NCBI GenBank assembly: GCA_021849425.1
Contig: JAJZSY010000001.1
Span: forward strand, 62,001-126,000
DNA from: Pseudomonadota bacterium
GTDB taxonomy: Bacteria > Pseudomonadota > Alphaproteobacteria > Acetobacterales > Acetobacteraceae
DNA length: 64,000 nt
Direction: 5' to 3'
Part shown: positions 39,044-46,948 of the stretch, in pieces
Numbering within the stretch: position 1 is the stretch's first letter
How the letters are laid out: each line of letters opens with the position of its first letter
The notes under the pieces: generated by a model
What the model was told of the DNA's origin: nothing
Database searches by the model: none
The model's input: only the letters and a program-made list of their open reading frames with translations
Position numbers and translations under genes: made by a program

Positions 39044-40239
39044 GCCGGCAGCCGCGCCGGCGCGCGGGCGAGGCTGAACCGCACCACATCGCGCCAGTCC
39101 CGCCCGGCGAGCCGCGCGCGGCCGCGGGCGCCCATCGCCCGGCATCCCGCCGGGTCATCCAGCAGGCGCGCCAGCGCGGCCTTGAGCGCGCCGGTCTCGC
39201 TCGCCGGATAGAGCAGCCCGGTCTCGCCATCGGCGACGATCCCGCCGATCTCGCCGATCGCCGGAGCGACCACGGCGCGCCCGGCGGCGAGCGATTCGAA
39301 AATCTTGAGCGGCGAGAAATAGAAATCCGGCAGCGGCAGATAGGGCGCGACAGTGAAGTCCATCGCCCCGAGCCAGGCGGGGATCTCGCCATGCGGAATC
39401 CTCCCCGGCAGCGTCACCCGCGCTTCGAGGCCGCGTTCGGCCACAAGTGAGGCGACCGCCTCGCGCTCAGGCCCGTCGCCCACCGCGACGAGATGCAGGT
39501 CGGGGTGACGCGTGGCGAGGGAAGCCACCACCTCGACCAGTTCAACCACGCCATGCCAGGCCTTGAAACTGCCGACGAACCCGGCAATCCGCCGCCCGCC
39601 GAGGCCGAGCCGGGCGCGCAGCGCCTGCCCCGCCGGATCGACATCGGCGAAGCGGGCGAGATCGACCCCGTTGGGAACCACATGAACGCGGTCCGCCCGG
39701 CCGAGCACGGCGGCGACATGCGCCGCCACCTGCCGGGAGACGGCGATGATCGCGTCCGCCCCGCGATACGACTCCGCCTCCGCCGCCAACGCCTCGTCAA
39801 CGAGACAAAGGCCGCGAAACCGCCGCTGCTCCTCGACCAGCGGCGCGTTGACCTCCAGGAGCCGCGGTACGCCCAGCCGCGTGGCGATGCACACGCCCGC
39901 GCGATGAAACAGCGCATGCCGCTCATAGACGAGGTCGGGCGCGATGCCGTGGCTGGCGAGCGCGGCGAGAACCCGGTCGCCGACCGACCAGTCATGCTCG
40001 ATCCGCACGCGCTCGCGCCGCTCGATCGGGTCGATGATCGCCATGTCCGCCGGCGGCGGCGCGAATTCCAGGAGGCGCGCCGGCGGCGGCGGATTGCCGG
40101 CGCCGCGCGTGGTGCAGGCGAGCGTCACCTCATGGCCGAGCGACGCCGCCGCGGCGACGAATTCGCGCACATGCACCGAAGCGCCCTTGTCGCCCTCGAC
40201 CGGAATGCCCCGATCGAGATTGAGATACAGGATCTTCAC
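39040..40239 (-). CDS. Family 4 glycosyltransferase
   Basis: The 399-residue GT-B enzyme begins with GTG (MKILYLNLDRGIPVEGDKGASVHVREF). It has the acceptor/donor segments VVPNGVDLARF, GFVGSFKAWHGVVELVE and SPLKIFESLAAGRAVVAP with the GT4 Glu motif. It transfers a sugar from a nucleotide donor in the cytoplasm. The start overlaps the previous GT stop (GTGA), and the stop overlaps the exporter ATG. Specificity cannot be read. Confidence 0.9.
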   Translation of the reverse strand: MKILYLNLDRGIPVEGDKGASVHVREFVAAAASLGHEVTLACTTRGAGNPPPPARLLEFAPPPADMAIIDPIERRERVRIEHDWSVGDRVLAALASHGIAPDLVYERHALFHRAGVCIATRLGVPRLLEVNAPLVEEQRRFRGLCLVDEALAAEAESYRGADAIIAVSRQVAAHVAAVLGRADRVHVVPNGVDLARFADVDPAGQALRARLGLGGRRIAGFVGSFKAWHGVVELVEVVASLATRHPDLHLVAVGDGPEREAVASLVAERGLEARVTLPGRIPHGEIPAWLGAMDFTVAPYLPLPDFYFSPLKIFESLAAGRAVVAPAIGEIGGIVADGETGLLYPASETGALKAALARLLDDPAGCRAMGARGRARLAGRDWRDVVRFSLARAPARLPA

Positions 40240-41603
40240 GACGATGCCTTCGCCAGCGATGAGGGTGCTGTGGGCGAATCGGCGCGAAACCGCGTCCCGC
40301 CGCCCTCCCGCGCCTGCGGCACGCAGCCGGCGCAGCCGAGCAGCGCATGCAGCCGGCGCGTGGTCGTCCAGAGGTCGAACTCGCCTTCGAGCCGCGCCCG
40401 CCCGGCTTCGGCCAGGCGGCGCGCGGTGGCGGGATCGGCCAGGATGTCCTCGATCGCCGCGGCCAGCGCCGCCGGATCGCGCGGCGGCACCAGCCGCCCG
40501 GTCTCGCCGTCGCGGACCAGTTCGGGAATCCCCGACACCCTGGTCGAGACCACCGGCACGCCGATCGCCATCGCCTCGGCGATCACGTTGGGAATCCCGT
40601 CGCGGTCGCCATCCTCCGTGATCCGCGGCGCGAGCGCGAACACATTGGCGGTGGCGTAGAGCGCGATCAGGTCGGCATGCGTCATCGCGCCGTCGAGCGT
40701 CACCACCCCGTCCAGCCCGTGCGCCGCGATCTGCGCCTGCAACGTCTCGCGCAGCGGCCCCTCGCCGATGATCCGGCAGCGGAAGGCGATGCCTTGCCGG
40801 CGCAGCCGCGCGCAGGCCGCGATCAGGTCGTCATGCCCCTTTTTCGGCACCAGCCGGCCCACCGAGAGGATCAGCGTCTCGCCGGCCTCCCGCACTGCCG
40901 CGTCCTGCCGGCGCGCGCCGAACAGGCCGAGATCGATGCCGTGATAGACGAGCTTGATCCTGTCCGTCTCGCCATCCAGCAGCCCGGCGAGATATTTGAC
41001 GTTGTACCCCGTGCAGGTCGCGACGAAGCTGGCCGCCAGCGCGCGCTTGCGGATCACCTGCGGCGGCGTGAGGTAGAGATCCTTGGCATGGGCGGTGAAG
41101 CTGAAGGGCAGCCCCGTCATCATGCTGGCGAACCACGCGGCGGCGGCCGGCGCATTGGCGAAATGGGCGTGAATGTGGCGGATGCCGTGGCTCCGGCACA
41201 GGGTCGCGATCACGCCGCCGCGCAGGAACTGCTTCCAGACCGAGAGCGGATTGGGCGACCGCGCGGAAAACAGCATCGCCCGGCCGAAGGCGGCGAGATA
41301 GCGCCCGGGCGCGGCGGCGATGGCGCGGCGATGGGCGGCGGCGATCTGCCGGCGCCCGGCCGCCTCGCTCATCGGCGGAACCGGATGCAGCGGCGCCTCC
41401 ACCTCGGCGACCATCGGGTGGTGCGGCGGCGGTTCCGGCGGCAGCAGCGAGACGATGTGCAGCTTCGCCCCCAGCCGCTCCATCGCGCGGATCTCGTTGA
41501 GAATGAAGGTTTCCGTCAGCCGGGGATAGCGCTTCATGATATAGATGACCGGCGCATCCCCGGCGGGGGCGGCGGCAGGGTCGAGGCTGGCGAAGGCGGG
41601 CAT
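40236..41603 (-). CDS. Family 4 glycosyltransferase (colanic-acid type)
   Basis: The 455-residue product resembles WcaL/AmsK-type enzymes. It has KRYPRLTETFILNEIRAME near the start, HAHFANAPAAAAWFAS, VYHGIDLGLF and SVGRLVPKKGHDDLI. PNVIAEAMAIGVPVVSTRVSGIPEL carries the GT4 donor motif (written here in parts of one block). The ATG at 41603 overlaps the upstream stop (TGATG) and the stop overlaps the next GTG (GTGA). It likely adds a sugar during assembly of the exported glycan. Confidence 0.9.
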   Translation of the reverse strand: MPAFASLDPAAAPAGDAPVIYIMKRYPRLTETFILNEIRAMERLGAKLHIVSLLPPEPPPHHPMVAEVEAPLHPVPPMSEAAGRRQIAAAHRRAIAAAPGRYLAAFGRAMLFSARSPNPLSVWKQFLRGGVIATLCRSHGIRHIHAHFANAPAAAAWFASMMTGLPFSFTAHAKDLYLTPPQVIRKRALAASFVATCTGYNVKYLAGLLDGETDRIKLVYHGIDLGLFGARRQDAAVREAGETLILSVGRLVPKKGHDDLIAACARLRRQGIAFRCRIIGEGPLRETLQAQIAAHGLDGVVTLDGAMTHADLIALYATANVFALAPRITEDGDRDGIPNVIAEAMAIGVPVVSTRVSGIPELVRDGETGRLVPPRDPAALAAAIEDILADPATARRLAEAGRARLEGEFDLWTTTRRLHALLGCAGCVPQAREGGGTRFRADSPTAPSSLAKASS

Positions 41604-43024
41604 CAGGCGATCTCCCAGGCCGGGCCGGCCACGTCCTGCCGCGACCCGGCGACGGCGGTGAGATGGGCGGCCACCCGTTCGGCGCCATTGAGATCGAGCC
41701 GTGCCCAGGTTTCGGGCGGCGGCTCGGCGGCGGCGAGGACGGACGGGATCTCGCGCGCGAGATCGGCGGCGAGATCCGGCCCCTGCTCGATGGCACGCAC
41801 CAGGCCAAGCCCCGCCAGCAGCCGCGCCCGCAGCAGCTGTTCCGCCCGCGGCGCCGGCCGCGGCACCAGAATCGCCCGCTTGCGCGCGGCGATCAGTTCG
41901 GTGCTGGTATTGTAGCCCGCCATCGCGATGACGAGATCGGCGGCGCGCAGGCTCGGCAGCGGATCGGTGATGTAGTCCACCAGCTCGACATCGTCCCGCC
42001 CGGCGGCCGCTGCGGTCAGCGCGGCGCGCTGCGCCGTCTGCATCAGCGGTCCGGTCACGATGACGGAATGGAACGCCGCCGGCATCCCCCGCGGCAGCCC
42101 GCGCAGATAGGCCTCCATCAGCGCGAACCCGTCGCCGCCGCCGCCGGCCGTCACCAGAACGACCTTCCGCCCCGCCGCCCGCAGCGCGGACCAGCACGGC
42201 GCCGCCCCCTCGCCGCCCGGCCGCAGCAGATCGGCGGCGACGACATGCCCGCAATACCGCACCCGCCCGGCCACCGCCCCGCCGATCCCGTACGCCTCCG
42301 CCACGTCGAACAGGGCGCGCGAGCCATAGACCAGAATATCGTCATAAGCCTGGTCGAGCAGGTCGGGGATGTCCTGCTCGGCCCAGATCGCCCGCACCGT
42401 CTCCGGACTGTCGAGAATGTCGCGCAGGCCGAGCATGACCCTGGTCTGCGGCATGTCGCGCCGCATCATCGCCAGCGTGGGCAGGATTTCCCCGTTCATC
42501 CCCGCCGGCGCGTGATCGACCAGGAACACGTCCGGCCGGTAGCGCAGCGCGAGGGTCAGGATCAGCGCGGCGCGATAGCCTTTCACCAGGCCGAAACTCT
42601 GCCCCGCCTCGCGCGCCTTGTAGGTTTCGGCGCCGGTCTTCACCACCGGCGGCAGCGGATGCACATGCAGCCCCGGCGGCAGCCGCCACCGCCCGATCAC
42701 CGGCGAGCCGGTCAGCAGGTGAACCGCGAACTGCCGCGTGTCGAGCAGCCGCTCGGCGATGGCGAGGTTGCGGCGCAGATGCCCGAGGCCGAACGTGTCG
42801 TGCGAATAGAGAAACACCACCGCCGGCCCGACGCGCCCGCCGCATCCCGGCGCCCGTGCGCCGCCCCGGCGCGTCAGAATGCCGCCCGGCCAGCCTTCCG
42901 GCGCCGCTTCATCCGGCATCCCCCCGCCGCCAAACGGCTCGGCCGCATCCACCCCCGCCTCCCGCCAGACGGCGCCGGCGAATCCTGGCGCGCTGTCCCG
43001 CTCAGCCACATGAACATCGCGCAT
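41603..43024 (-). CDS. COG4671-type (GT28-like) glycosyltransferase
   Basis: The 473-residue protein has the signature FLYSHDTFGLGHLRRNLAIA (near residue 70) of a poorly characterised MurG-like family. LVTAGGGGDGFALMEAYLRGL follows at the domain junction, and VIAMAGYNTSTELIAARKRAILVPR in the donor-binding half (given in parts). A Gly/Pro-rich 65-residue N-terminus is unusual and may be disordered. AAGGA precedes the ATG. It is the first gene of the tightly overlapping operon and is served by the promoter at 43057-43085. Donor and acceptor are unknown. Confidence 0.82.
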   Translation of the reverse strand: MRDVHVAERDSAPGFAGAVWREAGVDAAEPFGGGGMPDEAAPEGWPGGILTRRGGARAPGCGGRVGPAVVFLYSHDTFGLGHLRRNLAIAERLLDTRQFAVHLLTGSPVIGRWRLPPGLHVHPLPPVVKTGAETYKAREAGQSFGLVKGYRAALILTLALRYRPDVFLVDHAPAGMNGEILPTLAMMRRDMPQTRVMLGLRDILDSPETVRAIWAEQDIPDLLDQAYDDILVYGSRALFDVAEAYGIGGAVAGRVRYCGHVVAADLLRPGGEGAAPCWSALRAAGRKVVLVTAGGGGDGFALMEAYLRGLPRGMPAAFHSVIVTGPLMQTAQRAALTAAAAGRDDVELVDYITDPLPSLRAADLVIAMAGYNTSTELIAARKRAILVPRPAPRAEQLLRARLLAGLGLVRAIEQGPDLAADLAREIPSVLAAAEPPPETWARLDLNGAERVAAHLTAVAGSRQDVAGPAWEIA

Positions 43025-43056
43025 ACAGGGTTCCTTTCCGCTGTCGGTGTCATGTT

Positions 43057-43085
43057 GTTATCGTGGGAGAAAGTTCCACAGTCAA
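43057..43085 (-). promoter_or_regulatory. Sigma70 promoter with operator-like spacer for glycan operon
   Basis: On the minus strand TTGACT (-35) and GATAAC (-10) are separated by exactly 17 bases. The spacer itself is the inverted repeat GTGGAACTTTCTCCCAC, where GTGG.A and T.CCAC pair. A repressor bound there would block polymerase. The start of the first glycosyltransferase gene is about 33 bases downstream of the -10. Confidence 0.6.
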
Positions 43086-43185
43086 GCGCGAAAACGACAG
43101 CAAGCATGAACAAGCGGACAGGTTCACCCGTTCCGCGCCGCAGCGCGGATTCCGGTTTTTTCTGTCTAAGTTATTGAAAAGACTG

Positions 43186-43992
43186 TTAGAAATGCGCCAT
43201 GACGCCGAGGCCGGCGCCGAAGGCGGCACTCTGCGAGGTCAGCCCACGCGTTGCGTAAAGCTGCAATTCCCAACGGAAATTCATCCGCAGGTTATATGCC
43301 AGTATGGCGGAGGCCACCGCCGTGCGCCGCTTCTGGATCGGCGTGTGGCCGATCAGGATAACGCTGACGAACTGCCGGGGGGTCACCGCCACCGCCACCC
43401 CCGGCTCGAAGGTCATGACATTCAGGAGGTGCAGCCCCGGCAGACGGCCGACCACGCGGTAGCCAAGCTGAACATAGGGAAACACCCGGTCGCCGATCCG
43501 CCAGACCGTCCGCACGCCGGCTTCCTCGTCAAACCGCCCGGTCCCGAGCCCCTTGCGATAGGAAGCGACCGGCAGCTTCACCTTCACATAGGGCTCGATG
43601 GCCGGCACCGCGCCATGCGCGTGAGCGAGCCGGTATTCGGCCTTGACCCAGACATCGCCGAGGCCCTGGCGGGTGGCGCCGGAGCCGCGCCCGGAAATCA
43701 CCGACTGTCCGGCCACGATCCCAGCCCCCGCCACCGCGATATAGGGCAGTTCCACCCGCACCAGCAGACGGTTGTGCTGATAGACGACCGACAGCGGCAG
43801 GTCATAGATGTGAATGGTGTGATGGGTGCCGAACCGCCCGGTGAACAGCGAAGGTTCGAGCCCGATGGTGAAGCCGTTGGGCGCGGCGGCGCGCGCCGGC
43901 CCGGGCAGGGCCGCGGCGGCCAGCAGGGCCAGCGCCGAAAGCCCCCGGTATCCTTCCGCCGCCGCCACGCGCACGCTTCCCAAGACCGTCAT
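43186..43992 (-). CDS. Outer-membrane beta-barrel (transporter-like) protein
   Basis: The 268-residue product has a signal peptide (ending PARAA) followed by alternating strands, such as LSVVYQHNRLLVRVELPYIAV and WELQLYATRG, ending in Phe. That fits a barrel of the phenol-MetA/transporter type. GGGAAC lies before the ATG at 43992; a longer frame to 44073 is possible but lacks a signal-peptide start. It precedes the glycan operon by 161 bases on the same strand. The second barrel at 36396 resembles it in layout. Substrate unknown. Confidence 0.68.
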   Translation of the reverse strand: MTVLGSVRVAAAEGYRGLSALALLAAAALPGPARAAAPNGFTIGLEPSLFTGRFGTHHTIHIYDLPLSVVYQHNRLLVRVELPYIAVAGAGIVAGQSVISGRGSGATRQGLGDVWVKAEYRLAHAHGAVPAIEPYVKVKLPVASYRKGLGTGRFDEEAGVRTVWRIGDRVFPYVQLGYRVVGRLPGLHLLNVMTFEPGVAVAVTPRQFVSVILIGHTPIQKRRTAVASAILAYNLRMNFRWELQLYATRGLTSQSAAFGAGLGVMAHF

Positions 43993-44026
43993 CGCGTTCC
44001 CATAATGATCCAATCCAGTATCATAA

Positions 44027-44043
44027 TGGAATATGTCATTCCA
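44027..44043. promoter_or_regulatory. Operator-like palindrome in divergent region
   Basis: TGGAAT and ATTCCA form a perfect inverted repeat with a five-base spacer between the divergent barrel and DUF6502 genes. ATGAT/ATCAT lies beside it (44005-44024). Symmetry and place fit a regulator site. Confidence 0.4.
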
Positions 44044-44091
44044 ATGGCCTGCGCGGCTGTCATCCGATTGCAAATTTCTGCACGTGTATTA

Positions 44092-44110
44092 TGTGGGAGT
44101 TTATCACACA
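44092..44110 (+). promoter_or_regulatory. GTGGGAG box upstream of DUF6502 gene
   Basis: TGTGGGAGTTTATCACACA has TGTG/CACA ends and shares GTGGGAG with the spacer repeat of the glycan-operon promoter at 43063-43079 (plus-strand reading). A common regulator is possible. It ends 15 bases before the chosen ATG. Confidence 0.35.
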
Positions 44111-44125
44111 CAGAACGCGGGGCGG

Positions 44126-45004
44126 ATGGCTGAGGCAGCCACCCACGCCACGGTCGGCAGGCGAGCGGGAATGGAATCCGATATCGAGAACATGCTGGGC
44201 CGGTTGCTGCGTCCCCTCGTCGCCTATCTCATGCGACGGGGCTGGGGCTACATCGCCTTTCGCGACCTGCTCAAGCGCGTCTACATCGACGAAGCCGTCC
44301 GCAACCACGAGGGCGATGCCAGCCCGACCGACAGCCAGATCAGCGCCATCACCGGCATCAACCGCCGCGAGGTGAAGCGCCTGCGCGAGGCCGCCGCCGC
44401 CGCGGCAACACCGCCGCCGCGCGACCCGATGGCCGGGGTCAACGCCGCCGCCCGGGTGATCGGCACCTGGGTTTCCGCCGCCGCCTTCCGCGATGCGACG
44501 GGCGCGCCGCGGCCGCTGACGGTGCGCGGCGAGAGCGACGATCCGGGGTTCGATGCCCTGCTCCGCGCCGCGAAGGTCGATGTGCGCGGCCGCACCATCA
44601 TCGAGGAACTCGAACGCGCCGGCGCGATCGAGCGGTTGGCCGATGAGCGCATCCGCCTGCTGCGCGCGGCCTTCACCCCCGGCGAGCCGCGCGACAAGCT
44701 GCTCTTCCTCGCCGCCAATGTCGGCGATCACATGCGCAGCGCCTTCCACAACCTCGCCGGCGAGGAGCCGGTCTTCATCGAGCGGGCGCTGTTCCACAAC
44801 GGCATCGGCGCAACCCGGCTCGCCGCCGCCCGCCCCGTGCTGTCCGACATGGCGGACCGGCTGCTGCGCCAGTGCAACGAGCATCTGCTCGCGGGCAATC
44901 TCTCCAGCACCGAGGCCGAGGGTGCGGGCGATGGCGAGGGAAAACTGCGCCGGCTCCGCCTCGGCGTGTATTATTACGAGACCGATGCCGATGACCGTCC
45001 CTGA
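44126..45004 (+). CDS. DUF6502 family protein
   Basis: The product is 292 residues from the ATG at 44126, or 277 from 44171. The N-terminal helix-rich part (RLLRPLVAYLMRRGWGYIAFRDLLKRVYIDEAV) and SQISAITGINRREVKRLREA look like a DNA-binding helix-turn-helix with a winged character. The C-terminal half is helical. It belongs to a family I recognise as DUF6502, usually found beside DUF5666 genes as here. A regulatory role is inferred only from the HTH-like segment. It overlaps the next gene by about 20 bases. Confidence 0.72.
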   Translation: MAEAATHATVGRRAGMESDIENMLGRLLRPLVAYLMRRGWGYIAFRDLLKRVYIDEAVRNHEGDASPTDSQISAITGINRREVKRLREAAAAAATPPPRDPMAGVNAAARVIGTWVSAAAFRDATGAPRPLTVRGESDDPGFDALLRAAKVDVRGRTIIEELERAGAIERLADERIRLLRAAFTPGEPRDKLLFLAANVGDHMRSAFHNLAGEEPVFIERALFHNGIGATRLAAARPVLSDMADRLLRQCNEHLLAGNLSSTEAEGAGDGEGKLRRLRLGVYYYETDADDRP

Positions 45005-46211
45005 GCCGACCGCGCCGCGCCGGAAGCGCTGGCGCCTTGCCCTGCTGCTCGCCGTGCCGCTCGGCACCCTGCCCGGCCTTGCCGGCGCGCAGGAGACCGG
45101 CGGCATCGGCGGCACCGGCATCCGCCATGACACCGGCGGCATCGGCGGCACCGGCATCGGCCAGGAAACCGGCGGCATCGGCGGCACCGGCATCGGCCGC
45201 ACGGGCGCGCCCATCGTCGGCTATGGGCCGATCCAGCGCTTCGGCAGCGTCTTCGTGAACAACCGGGAATACCGCATCACCGCCGGCACCCTGGTCACGA
45301 TCGACGGCCAGCCGGCCACCGCCGCCGCTCTCCGGGTGGGCGACATGGCGATCGTCCACGGCGTCGCCGAGGGCGCGCATGGCGGCGTCGCCCGCAGCAT
45401 CGCCACCTGGCAGGCGATCATCGGTCCAGTCACCCACATCGCCGCCAACGGGCGGGAGATCACCGTGCTGCGCCAGACCGTCCTGCTGCCGCGCCCGCTG
45501 CCCGGCGCCGCGCTGCATCCGGGGCAGATGGTCGGGATCTCCGCCCAGCGCCAGACCGATGGCAACTGGGTCGCCTCCCGCGTCAACACCCTGCCCGCAT
45601 CGCACGGCTTCCGGCTGGAAACCACGCTCGGCGCGAGCCCGCCCGGGCAGGCGCGGCTCGGCGGCCTCGTGCTGACGGCGAAACCCGGAATGCTCGCCGG
45701 GCTGCACCAGGGCGAGCGCGTCATCGCCACTGGCCGCGTCATCGACGGGCAGCCGGTGCTCGCCGCCCTCGTGCCGCGCCCCCTGCGCCTCGGCACGCCG
45801 GGCACACGGGTCGAGGCGGTGAACTTCTTCCGCTCCACCGGCAGCGGGCGCCTCGTCGCGGCTGACGGGATGGCGGTGAAGGCGCCGCCCGGCGCGCACC
45901 GGTTCAGCGGCCTCACCCGCGTCGAGGTGATCGGCGAACTCTCCGAAGCCGGCGAGATCACGGCAACCGAGCTGACCCCGGAACTCCCCGAACCGCCCGA
46001 GACCGGACCATCCGGCGGCAAGCCGGGAGAGGCCGGCCCGCCTGTGCATACGGCCGCGCCGCCGGCGCACCATCTCGAGCCGCCGGAAGTCGGCGAGGCG
46101 CCGGAGGCCGAGACGGTGGAAGACGGCACGCCGGAAATCGAGATCCCGAACCCGCAGACGCCGGAGCCGGATATCGACGCGCCCGAGATCGAGCCGCCGT
46201 CCGACCAGTAA
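44985..46211 (+). CDS. DUF5666 family exported protein with TGGIGGTGI repeats
   Basis: The 408-residue product has a signal peptide (about 13-37, ending GLAGAQ). Three 12-residue repeats of TGGIGGTGI follow, and then two or three OB-like DUF5666 domains (IVGYGPIQRFGSVFVNN, QPATAAALRVGDMAIV, MLAGLHQGERVIATGR). The C-terminal 80 residues are Pro/Glu-rich. DUF5666 proteins are periplasmic or surface proteins of unknown function. Start codons at 44985 or 44991 both overlap the DUF6502 gene, so the two are co-translated. Confidence 0.75.
   Translation: MPMTVPEPTAPRRKRWRLALLLAVPLGTLPGLAGAQETGGIGGTGIRHDTGGIGGTGIGQETGGIGGTGIGRTGAPIVGYGPIQRFGSVFVNNREYRITAGTLVTIDGQPATAAALRVGDMAIVHGVAEGAHGGVARSIATWQAIIGPVTHIAANGREITVLRQTVLLPRPLPGAALHPGQMVGISAQRQTDGNWVASRVNTLPASHGFRLETTLGASPPGQARLGGLVLTAKPGMLAGLHQGERVIATGRVIDGQPVLAALVPRPLRLGTPGTRVEAVNFFRSTGSGRLVAADGMAVKAPPGAHRFSGLTRVEVIGELSEAGEITATELTPELPEPPETGPSGGKPGEAGPPVHTAAPPAHHLEPPEVGEAPEAETVEDGTPEIEIPNPQTPEPDIDAPEIEPPSDQ
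45093..45200 (+). repeat. Three tandem 36-base units in the DUF5666 gene
   Basis: Three 36-base direct repeats each encode a 12-residue E/D-TGGIGGTGI-xx unit. They are in frame, so copy-number slippage would change the protein by 12 residues at a time. Confidence 0.8.
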
Positions 46212-46242
46212 CTGAACGGCAAGCCTATCTATCTGATTTTCC

Positions 46243-46291
46243 AAGCATCTCTGTCCGATCAGATGACTCCATCTGATCGGACGTTGCTCTA
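46243..46291. repeat. Dispersed palindromic repeat, copy C
   Basis: Outer AAGCATC with a degenerate GTTGCTCT arm and inner CCGATCAGATG/CATCTGATCGG arms match copy A. It lies between the DUF5666 gene and the heat-shock gene on the same strand and can fold as a terminator-like hairpin. Confidence 0.75.
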
Positions 46292-46348
46292 GATTTCCGG
46301 GGGTCGACACCATCGGCACAACCCTGTCACCCGGAAAGGATCGCAGCC

Positions 46349-46879
46349 ATGTCGAGTACCCAGGTCGAACCCCGGCCCAAGACCGCCGAGCCGGAGCGGC
46401 GCCACGCCGGCATGCCGGATTTCTGGCGCCCCTTCGAATCCCTGCGCCGTGAGGTCAACCGCCTGTTCGAGGATTTCGACGGCATTCCGCCGCGCCGCGC
46501 CCGGCAGGCCGGCTTCCCCTTCGAGCCGTTCTGGTCGCGCGGTCCGGACTCCCCGGCCGTCGATGTCATCGAGCAGGAGAAGGCCTTCGTCATCACCGCC
46601 GAACTCCCCGGGCTCGCGCTGAAGGATGTCGAGATCAAGGCGACCGACGACATGCTGTCGATTTCCGGCGAGAAGCGCAGCACGCAGGAAACCACGGCGG
46701 CCGACTACCAGCTCAGCGAACGCCGCTACGGCCGGTTCGAGCGGCGCTTCAGCCTGCCCGGCAGCGCCGATCCGGCGCGGATCGAGGCGCAGTTCGCCAA
46801 CGGGGTGCTGACCATCACCCTGCCGAAACGGCCCGAGGCCATCCGCACCGAACGCAAGATCGAGATCAAGGCGGGCTGA
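46349..46879 (+). CDS. Small heat-shock protein (Hsp20)
   Basis: The 176-residue chaperone contains an alpha-crystallin domain (about 70-165): PAVDVIEQEKAFVITAELPGL, then VEIKATDDMLSISGEKR, and the conserved ANGVLTITLPK. Its N-terminus (FWRPFESLRREVNRLFEDF) is typical. It binds unfolding proteins without ATP. AAAGGA lies before the ATG. No CIRCE or clear sigma32 site was seen; the dispersed repeat upstream separates it from the DUF5666 gene. Confidence 0.94.
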   Translation: MSSTQVEPRPKTAEPERRHAGMPDFWRPFESLRREVNRLFEDFDGIPPRRARQAGFPFEPFWSRGPDSPAVDVIEQEKAFVITAELPGLALKDVEIKATDDMLSISGEKRSTQETTAADYQLSERRYGRFERRFSLPGSADPARIEAQFANGVLTITLPKRPEAIRTERKIEIKAG

Positions 46880-46886
46880 CCCGTCA

Positions 46887-46911
46887 GGGGCGTGCCGCAC
46901 CGGCGCGCCCC
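46887..46911. terminator. Hairpin between hsp20 and htpX
   Basis: GGGGCGTG and CGCGCCCC pair (one wobble) around a nine-base loop in the convergent 69-base gap. No long T-run follows, so it is a weak terminator candidate. Confidence 0.4.
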
Positions 46912-46948
46912 GCTGCGGTTTCCGCATGACCGCTGCCCCCGGCGCGCT

